Of a stretch of DNA of 64,000 bases, positions 57,144 through 64,000 are shown piece by piece. Made by a program: the position numbers and the translations under genes. Numbering within the stretch: position 1 is the first letter of the stretch; each line of letters begins with the position of its first letter. The notes below the pieces were generated by a model, which did no database searches, was not told the origin of the DNA, and was given only the letters and a program-made list of their open reading frames with translations. The stretch lies in the NCBI RefSeq assembly GCF_905332535.1, contig NZ_CAJOCF010000005.1, positions 59,938 to 123,937 on the forward strand, read 5' to 3'. The stretch is from Latilactobacillus fragifolii. Its GTDB lineage: Bacteria > Bacillota > Bacilli > Lactobacillales > Lactobacillaceae.

Positions 57144-57689
57144 ATGTTAGAACAAGATATTGAACGCGTATTATATTCAAGAGAAGACATCCAAAAGGTT
57201 AATAAGCGCCTAGGAAAACAAATTACAGCGGATTATCAAGGTAAAAACCCGCTCTTAATTGGTATCTTAAAGGGTGCAATTGTCTTCATGACGGATTTGA
57301 TTCGCGAAATTGACCTCCATGTTGAAATCGACTTTATGGATGTGTCGAGTTATGGTGCCGAGACCATCTCGTCGGGTGAAGTTAAAATCATCAAAGATTT
57401 AGATACGAGTGTCAAAGGCCGCGACATTATCATTGTTGAAGATATTGTGGATACAGGGCGCACGTTGAATTACCTAATGGCGATTCTTAAAACACGTCAG
57501 GCAAATTCCATTAAAGTCTGCACATTAATGGACAAACCAAGCCGGCGAATTGTGCCAGTTCATTCGGATTATGTTGGTATGGAAGTCCCAAATGAATTTG
57601 TTGTTGGTTATGGGTTGGACTATGCCGAACGATATCGGAATATGGGGACGATTGGTGTTTTGAAACCTGAAATTTATTCAGATAAATAA
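57144..57689 (+). CDS. hpt: Hypoxanthine phosphoribosyltransferase
   Basis: 181 residues. PRPP loop [14 protein letters not shown], '[17 protein letters not shown]' and '[13 protein letters not shown]' identify HPRT, which converts hypoxanthine and guanine to IMP and GMP. It follows tilS by 22 bases with GGAGG upstream. Confidence 0.97.
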   Translation: MLEQDIERVLYSREDIQKVNKRLGKQITADYQGKNPLLIGILKGAIVFMTDLIREIDLHVEIDFMDVSSYGAETISSGEVKIIKDLDTSVKGRDIIIVEDIVDTGRTLNYLMAILKTRQANSIKVCTLMDKPSRRIVPVHSDYVGMEVPNEFVVGYGLDYAERYRNMGTIGVLKPEIYSDK

Positions 57690-57743
57690 TTGGTCAATAA
57701 AAGTCAGATATGTTATAGTTTAACAGTGTCAAAAGGACACTGT
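57690..57743 (+). promoter_or_regulatory. ftsH promoter with CtsR-like operator and palindrome
   Basis: TTGGTC (57690-57695), 18-base spacer, TATAGT (57714-57719). A direct-repeat site GGTCAAT-AAA-AGTCAGA (57692-57708) matches the CtsR heptad repeat RGTCAAA-NAN-RGTCAAA with two mismatches and overlaps the -35. A perfect hairpin ACAGTGTC-AAAAG-GACACTGT (57723-57743) spans the predicted transcript start. Confidence 0.65.
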
Positions 57744-57777
57744 GTCACAAATGATGAGAAGCTTCAGGAGGTCACGT

Positions 57778-59874
57778 ATGAACAACAAAAAGAATGGACT
57801 GTTTAGTAATAGTCTGTTTTACATTATTATCTTAGTGGCTTTAGTCGGTGTGTTCTCGTTCTTCATGAACGGCAACGCTGGTTCAGAGTCTAAGGAAGTT
57901 CAATCAAGTACATTTTTAAGTGAATTGAAGACCAACAAGGTCAAGTCATTCTCAATTCAACCGACGAATGGTATTTATAAAATTTCTGGAGAATATCGTA
58001 AAGCACAAAAAACAGAACAGCCTAAAAAGAATCTTTTAGGACAAAAAACAAAAGCAAGATCAGTAAAACACTTCACAACAACTTTGTTACAAAGTGATTC
58101 ACAGGTTGGGGAAATGACTAAGTTAGCTGATAAGTCAGCAACCAAGGTTGAAACCCTCCAAGAACCACAATCTGGTTGGTGGGTAAGTATCTTAAGTCTT
58201 GTATTACCACTGATCATCATGTTTGGTTTATTCTACATGATGATGGGCCAAGCCGGTCAAGGTGGTGGTCAAGGTGGGCGAATGATGAACTTTGGCAAAT
58301 CTAAAGCCCAAAAAGCCGATAAGAAGGCTAATAAGGTCCGTTTCTCTGATGTCGCTGGTGCGGAAGAAGAAAAACAAGAATTAGTCGAAGTCGTTGAATT
58401 CTTAAAGGATCCACGGAAGTTTGCTGCACTTGGGGCCAGAATTCCAGCGGGGGTACTTTTAGAAGGACCGCCAGGGACTGGTAAGACGTTATTGGCCAAG
58501 GCCGTTGCCGGAGAAGCAGGTGTGCCATTTTTCTCAATCTCTGGTTCTGATTTCGTTGAAATGTTTGTCGGTGTCGGTGCAAGCCGGGTCCGTGATTTAT
58601 TCGAACAAGCCAAAAAAGCAGCACCTTCAATCATCTTTATTGATGAAATTGATGCTGTTGGTCGCCAACGTGGTGCCGGCATGGGCGGTGGTCACGACGA
58701 ACGCGAACAAACATTGAACCAAATGTTAGTTGAAATGGACGGGTTTACGGGTAACGAAGGCGTTATTGTCATCGCTGCTACTAACCGCTCAGATGTCTTA
58801 GATCCGGCGCTTTTACGTCCAGGTCGTTTTGACCGGAAGATCTTAGTTGGTCGTCCAGATGTTAAAGGCCGTGAAGCCATCTTGAAAGTCCATGCCAAGA
58901 ACAAGCCATTAGCTGCTGATGTTGATTTGAAAGAAATCGCCCAACAAACCCCAGGGTTCGTTGGTGCTGATTTGGAAAACTTATTGAACGAAGCTGCCTT
59001 AGTAGCTGCGCGGCGTAGCAAGGCCGATATTGACGCTTCTGATGTTGATGAAGCTGAAGATCGCGTAATTGCTGGTCCTGCTAAGCGCGACCGTGTCATT
59101 AATCCAAAAGAACGAGAAACCGTGGCCTACCACGAAGCTGGTCATGCTATCATTGGTTTAGTTCTTAGTGATTCTCGTGTTGTTCGTAAGGTGACAATTG
59201 TCCCTCGTGGACGTGCTGGCGGATATGCCATTATGTTACCGAAGAATGATCAGTTCTTAATGAGCAAGAAAGAATTAACCGAACAAATTGTTGGTTTACT
59301 TGGTGGACGGACAGCTGAAGAAATTATCTTCAACTCACAATCAACTGGGGCTTCTAACGATTTCGAACAAGCAACGGATATTGCCCGCGGGATGGTTACG
59401 CAATACGGGATGACTGATAAGCTCGGGACAGTGGCGCTTGAAAAAGAAGGCCAACCATTCGTTGGAGCAGCTTACGGTCAAGGCCCAGCCTTTTCTGAAA
59501 CAACTGCGGCTGCAATTGATAGTGAAATTCGCCGGATTATCGACGAAGCGCATCAACGAGCACACGAAATTATCGAAGCTCATCGTGAACAACATAAGTT
59601 AATTGCGGAAATGCTCTTGAAGTATGAAACATTAAACGAAAAAGAAATTTTGAGCTTATTCAATGATGGCAAGATGCCTGAAAAGAACGCTGAAGAATTT
59701 CCAAGTGAAAAAGCAGCTACTTTTGAAGAAGCGAAGAAGGCCCTTGAAGCAAAAGAAGCCGAAAAAGAAGATTCGGAAAAAGAAACTGATAAAAAGGATG
59801 TTACAATCACCCCTGTTGAAGATGATCAAGCAACACCAGACGATGATAATCAACATCCAAACGATGAAGCATAA
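57778..59874 (+). CDS. ftsH: ATP-dependent zinc metalloprotease FtsH
   Basis: 698 residues from ATG 57778 (AGGAGG upstream; in-frame upstream starts precede that site). Two membrane helices (about 14-30 and 132-155) flank an extracellular domain. AAA+ ATPase: GPPGTGKT at 230-237, '[15 protein letters not shown]', '[20 protein letters not shown]'. Zinc protease: HEAGH at 452-456. The end is highly charged (Glu/Lys/Asp). It degrades membrane and short-lived regulatory proteins. A CtsR-like site is upstream. Confidence 0.98.
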   Translation: MNNKKNGLFSNSLFYIIILVALVGVFSFFMNGNAGSESKEVQSSTFLSELKTNKVKSFSIQPTNGIYKISGEYRKAQKTEQPKKNLLGQKTKARSVKHFTTTLLQSDSQVGEMTKLADKSATKVETLQEPQSGWWVSILSLVLPLIIMFGLFYMMMGQAGQGGGQGGRMMNFGKSKAQKADKKANKVRFSDVAGAEEEKQELVEVVEFLKDPRKFAALGARIPAGVLLEGPPGTGKTLLAKAVAGEAGVPFFSISGSDFVEMFVGVGASRVRDLFEQAKKAAPSIIFIDEIDAVGRQRGAGMGGGHDEREQTLNQMLVEMDGFTGNEGVIVIAATNRSDVLDPALLRPGRFDRKILVGRPDVKGREAILKVHAKNKPLAADVDLKEIAQQTPGFVGADLENLLNEAALVAARRSKADIDASDVDEAEDRVIAGPAKRDRVINPKERETVAYHEAGHAIIGLVLSDSRVVRKVTIVPRGRAGGYAIMLPKNDQFLMSKKELTEQIVGLLGGRTAEEIIFNSQSTGASNDFEQATDIARGMVTQYGMTDKLGTVALEKEGQPFVGAAYGQGPAFSETTAAAIDSEIRRIIDEAHQRAHEIIEAHREQHKLIAEMLLKYETLNEKEILSLFNDGKMPEKNAEEFPSEKAATFEEAKKALEAKEAEKEDSEKETDKKDVTITPVEDDQATPDDDNQHPNDEA

Positions 59875-59885
59875 ATTGTTACACC

Positions 59886-59919
59886 AAAAAGGTCGACACG
59901 ATGAGTGGTCGACCTTTTT
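59886..59919 (+). terminator. Terminator between ftsH and hslO
   Basis: AAAAAGGTCGAC (59886-59897) with GTCGACCTTTTT (59908-59919), perfect 12-bp stem. hslO follows closely, so partial readthrough or attenuation is likely. Confidence 0.88.
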
Positions 59920-59947
59920 GCATCAATTCATAAAAGAGGTTATTTAG

Positions 59948-60826
59948 ATGACAGATTATTTGATTAAACAAATTTCAGAAGACGGGCAACTCCGTGCTTA
60001 TGCAGTGAACGCAACGGATGTTGTGACGGACGCTCAAGAAAAGCACGACACATGGTCAACTTCATCAGCAGCCTTTGGGCGGACCATTATCGGGACCCTT
60101 TTGTTGAGTGCTGCTGGTTTAAAAGGTGACACGAAGATGACGGTTAGAGTTGAGGGCGACGGCCCGGTTGGCAAAATTGTTGTTGACGGCAATGCACAAG
60201 GAACAGTTAAAGGGTATGTGACTAACCCACACGTCAATTTACCGTTGAATGATCAAAATAAAATCGATGTTAAAGGTGGTGTTGGCACAACTGGGACATT
60301 AAGTGTTACGAAAGATCTTGGTTTAAAAGAACCGTTTACTGGGCAAGTCCCATTGGTGTCAGGTGAATTGGGAGAAGACTTTACGTACTACCTTGCTAAA
60401 TCAGAACAGACACCATCAGCTGTTGGTGTTTCCGTTTTCGTTAATGAAGATAATTCAATTGGCGTTGCTGGGGGGTTCATGATTCAAATTCTACCCGGTG
60501 CTGATGATCGCTTAATCGATATCTTGGAAGCCCGTTTGAAAGAAATGCCCCTTGTCTCTGAATTACTTCAACAAGGGATGCGCCCAGAAGAAATCATCAC
60601 CGAAATCGTGGGTGAACTACCTATGAAGACGTTAGAAAAAATGCCGGTTAAATACGAATGTGACTGTTCAAAGGAGCGCTTCGCCAAAGCGCTCAGTTCA
60701 GTCGCCCCTGTGGATTTACAACAATTGATTGATGAAGATCATGGGGCAGAAGCGGTTTGCCGGTTCTGTGGTAAGAAATATCAATTTACAGAAGCAGAAC
60801 TTAAGACCATCTTAGCTGCACAATAG
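59948..60826 (+). CDS. hslO: Redox-regulated chaperone Hsp33
   Basis: 292 residues. N-terminal fold (MTDYLIKQISEDGQLRAYAV; 'WSTSSAAFGRTIIGTLLLSA') and the C-terminal zinc switch: CDC at 238-240 and CRFC near 271. Oxidation forms disulphides, releases zinc and activates holdase activity against aggregation. AGAGG precedes the start. Usual length. Confidence 0.96.
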   Translation: MTDYLIKQISEDGQLRAYAVNATDVVTDAQEKHDTWSTSSAAFGRTIIGTLLLSAAGLKGDTKMTVRVEGDGPVGKIVVDGNAQGTVKGYVTNPHVNLPLNDQNKIDVKGGVGTTGTLSVTKDLGLKEPFTGQVPLVSGELGEDFTYYLAKSEQTPSAVGVSVFVNEDNSIGVAGGFMIQILPGADDRLIDILEARLKEMPLVSELLQQGMRPEEIITEIVGELPMKTLEKMPVKYECDCSKERFAKALSSVAPVDLQQLIDEDHGAEAVCRFCGKKYQFTEAELKTILAAQ

Positions 60827-60914
60827 TGGCGGCAAAAATTTTTGCCTGATTACTATTTTTTTGCTATGATAATTTGGATATTGTCGGAAGACACGAAGGG
60901 AATGGGTTGGCATT

Positions 60915-61904
60915 ATGACATGGCAAATAGGAGACGTGACGATTCCAAATCAAGTAGTCGTCGCACCAATGGCTGGTATTACAAACGCAGCATTTCGCGT
61001 AACTGCAAAGGAGTTTGGTGCAGGCTTAGTAGTCTGTGAAATGATTAGTGATCGCGGGATTATGCATAATAATCAAAAGACAATGAGTATGATGTTTGTT
61101 GACCCTAACGAACATCCGGTCAGCATTCAAATCTTTGGTGGTTCAAAGGACACATTAGTCGAAGCTGCTAAATTTGTGGATCAGCATACACAAGCTGATA
61201 TTATCGATATTAATTTGGGCTGTCCAGTGAATAAAGTCGTTAAGACGGATGCTGGGGCCCGTTGGTTATTAGATCCGAATAAAGTTTATGAAATGGTCTC
61301 ATACGTAACTGATGCTGTGAAAAAACCGGTGACGGTTAAGATGCGGACCGGCTGGGACGAAGATCACATTTTTGCTGTCGAAAATGCACTGGCTGCCGAA
61401 CGGGCTGGTGCTTCAGCACTTGCAATGCATGGTCGGACACGGAAACAAATGTATACTGGTAAAGCTGATTGGAACATTTTAAAACAAGTCAAATCTGAAT
61501 TAACAATTCCATTTATGGGTAACGGTGATGTCCGGACGCCCCAAGATGCGAAACGCATGCTAGACGAAGTGGGGGCTGATGCTGTAATGATTGGCCGGGC
61601 CGCACTCGGGAATCCATGGATTTTAAGTCAAGTGGAAACATATTTGCGAACTGGGGAATTGATTGGTGAGCCAACACCACGAGAAAAAATTGCAACGGCT
61701 AAATTGCAGTTACATCGGTTAGTCGAACTTAAAGGTGAAAACGTGGCTTGTCGTGAATTTAGACAACAAGCTGCTTACTACTTGAAAGGGATTCCCCGGG
61801 CGGCTAAAACCAAAGCAGCGGTTAACGAAGTGGAAACTGAACAAGCCGTTGGTGATATTTTAGACCGGTTTGTAGAAGAAACAGAAGCAAGAATGGCAAA
61901 TTAG
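60915..61904 (+). CDS. dusB: tRNA-dihydrouridine synthase
   Basis: 329-residue FMN barrel enzyme reducing uridines in tRNA. VVAPMAGITNAAFR, 'QIFGG', the catalytic Cys in NLGCPVNKVVK (about residue 102), 'VKMRTGWDEDHI', HGRTRKQMYTGKADW and 'MIGRAALGNPW' are conserved. In Firmicutes it often lies between hslO and lysS, as here. Confidence 0.95.
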   Translation: MTWQIGDVTIPNQVVVAPMAGITNAAFRVTAKEFGAGLVVCEMISDRGIMHNNQKTMSMMFVDPNEHPVSIQIFGGSKDTLVEAAKFVDQHTQADIIDINLGCPVNKVVKTDAGARWLLDPNKVYEMVSYVTDAVKKPVTVKMRTGWDEDHIFAVENALAAERAGASALAMHGRTRKQMYTGKADWNILKQVKSELTIPFMGNGDVRTPQDAKRMLDEVGADAVMIGRAALGNPWILSQVETYLRTGELIGEPTPREKIATAKLQLHRLVELKGENVACREFRQQAAYYLKGIPRAAKTKAAVNEVETEQAVGDILDRFVEETEARMAN

Positions 61905-61951
61905 GTTTCTTATGGCGGTATTTTCGTGTTAAAATCAACATTAATAGATAA

Positions 61952-63487
<1,536 letters not shown>

Positions 63488-63495
63488 GACGCGAG

Positions 63496-63533
63496 AAGCC
63501 CGCAAGCAAATCATTTGCTTGCGGGCTTTTTTT
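63496..63533 (+). terminator. Terminator after lysS
   Basis: AAGCCCGCAAGCAAA (63496-63510) pairs perfectly with TTTGCTTGCGGGCTT (63514-63528), then T-run. Confidence 0.96.
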
Positions 63534-63708
63534 ATTGAAAAAAGTGTACCAATTTTTTAGCGTTTTTTTTTGAAATTTTGGTAAATTTTCGGTATATTAT
63601 GGCATTTTTGTGAGTTGCTCGTTAAATAGTTCATTTATTTGCATAAATTGCGGATACTAGCGACTGTTTAGATTATGAAAGTTCATAAATAACAGTTGAG
63701 ATTAATAG
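63534..63708 (+). other. AT-rich gene-free stretch upstream of the rRNA promoters
   Basis: Several A/T tracts, including ten T in a row near 63565, of the kind found as UP elements or curved DNA at rRNA promoters. No ORF is convincing. Confidence 0.5.
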
Positions 63709-63737
63709 TTGACGAACGGCTAGAGAACTGATATAGT
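63709..63737 (+). promoter_or_regulatory. rRNA operon promoter P1
   Basis: TTGACG (63709-63714), 17-base spacer, TATAGT (63732-63737). Confidence 0.78.
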
Positions 63738-63829
63738 ATTCTATGTTGTCAGCGAGATAAAGTATGATTACTAATGCGTCAGCTAATTAAATCGTTTTGA
63801 ATATTTATTCAGAAAATATTTAAAAATGC

Positions 63830-63858
63830 TTGACAGTATTGGTTAGAAATGATATATT
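63830..63858 (+). promoter_or_regulatory. rRNA operon promoter P2
   Basis: TTGACA (63830-63835), 17-base spacer, TATATT (63853-63858), 121 bases downstream of P1. Consensus -35 and ideal spacing. Confidence 0.88.
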
Positions 63859-63865
63859 AATTAAG

Positions 63866-64000
63866 CTGTTTCGACACAGTAGACCTTTGAAAACTGAACA
63901 AAGTTTCGACAAACCAAATGTGTAGGGTCGCCCTTCGGGGCACAAAACATATTTGCGAAGTCAATTTCGCTAGCAAATAAATTAAGTAACAAAACAAGAG
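63866..64000 (+). other. rRNA operon leader (pre-16S 5' region)
   Basis: Contains CCTTTGAAAACTGAACAAAG (63884-63903), the boxA-like antitermination sequence typical of Lactobacillales rRNA leaders, then a GGGTCGCCCTTCGGGGC hairpin (about 63927-63943). The 16S gene itself must begin beyond the window; no 16S 5' end is seen here. Confidence 0.8.

Noticed and set aside
58269..59810. Several leftward ORFs over ftsH (up to 137 codons)
   Set aside because: Antisense shadows of the AAA+ and charged-tail coding sequence, without start signals.

Overview
The window is a block of chromosomal housekeeping genes from a low-GC Gram-positive lactic acid bacterium of the family Lactobacillaceae. The L-lactate dehydrogenase (start region [17 protein letters not shown]) closely resembles, from memory, that of the Latilactobacillus sakei/curvatus group. 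Gene order also fits Lactobacillales/Bacillus neighbourhoods near the origin: metG-tatD-rnmV-rsmA-veg-ispE-purR-glmU-prs, acpS-alr-mazEF, and pth-mfd-flippase-rqcP-divIC-S1-tilS-hpt-ftsH-hslO-dusB-lysS leading into an rRNA operon. I see no prophage, complete insertion sequence, CRISPR array or tRNA. The species call is inference.

Layout. 1-4.1 kb: the start of a leftward DHFR-like gene, then an uncharacterised HELLH protein, a sirtuin, a chorismate mutase, a Nudix hydrolase, a small membrane protein and a DUF72 protein. 4.2-9.0 kb: metG behind an unusual short leader hairpin, tatD-rnmV-rsmA, and veg behind two overlapping near-consensus promoters. 9.1-14.3 kb: a YhgE/Pip membrane protein with its MarR partner, ispE, and purR with PurBox-like sites. 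14.4-17.0 kb: dhaKLM (PTS-dependent dihydroxyacetone kinase) facing a DhaS-type regulator, with a DhaS-type operator upstream of dhaK. 17.0-17.7 kb: a broken L,D-transpeptidase gene.

17.8-32.5 kb: glmU, prs, mscL, a TerC protein, a leftward four-gene group (lipL-like, HD, HAD, YdcF), DUF1934-rpoE, a ROK kinase, pyrG with a CTP-sensing attenuator of the Bacillus type, a MurA whose catalytic Cys is Asp (fosfomycin-insensitive type), and rpmE2. 32.6-38.4 kb: membrane and transport genes, a SUKH-like protein, lemA-htpX and a DUF3114-like protein. 38.5-44.7 kb: murF, DEAD-box helicase cshA with an elaborate leader, acpS-alr-mazEF, and queT under a preQ1-I riboswitch.

44.8-64 kb: a CBS protein, an intact L,D-transpeptidase, ldhL, the pth to lysS series (translation quality control, division, tRNA modification, purine salvage, proteolysis, redox chaperone), and the tandem promoters and leader of an rRNA operon whose 16S gene starts beyond the window.

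The genes are ordinary core functions. The more notable content is regulatory: preQ1-I riboswitch, pyrG reiterative-transcription attenuator, DhaS operator, CtsR-like site at ftsH, PurBoxes at purR, and a leader ORF with a ribosome-site hairpin at cshA. I found no evidence for a wholly new multi-gene system.
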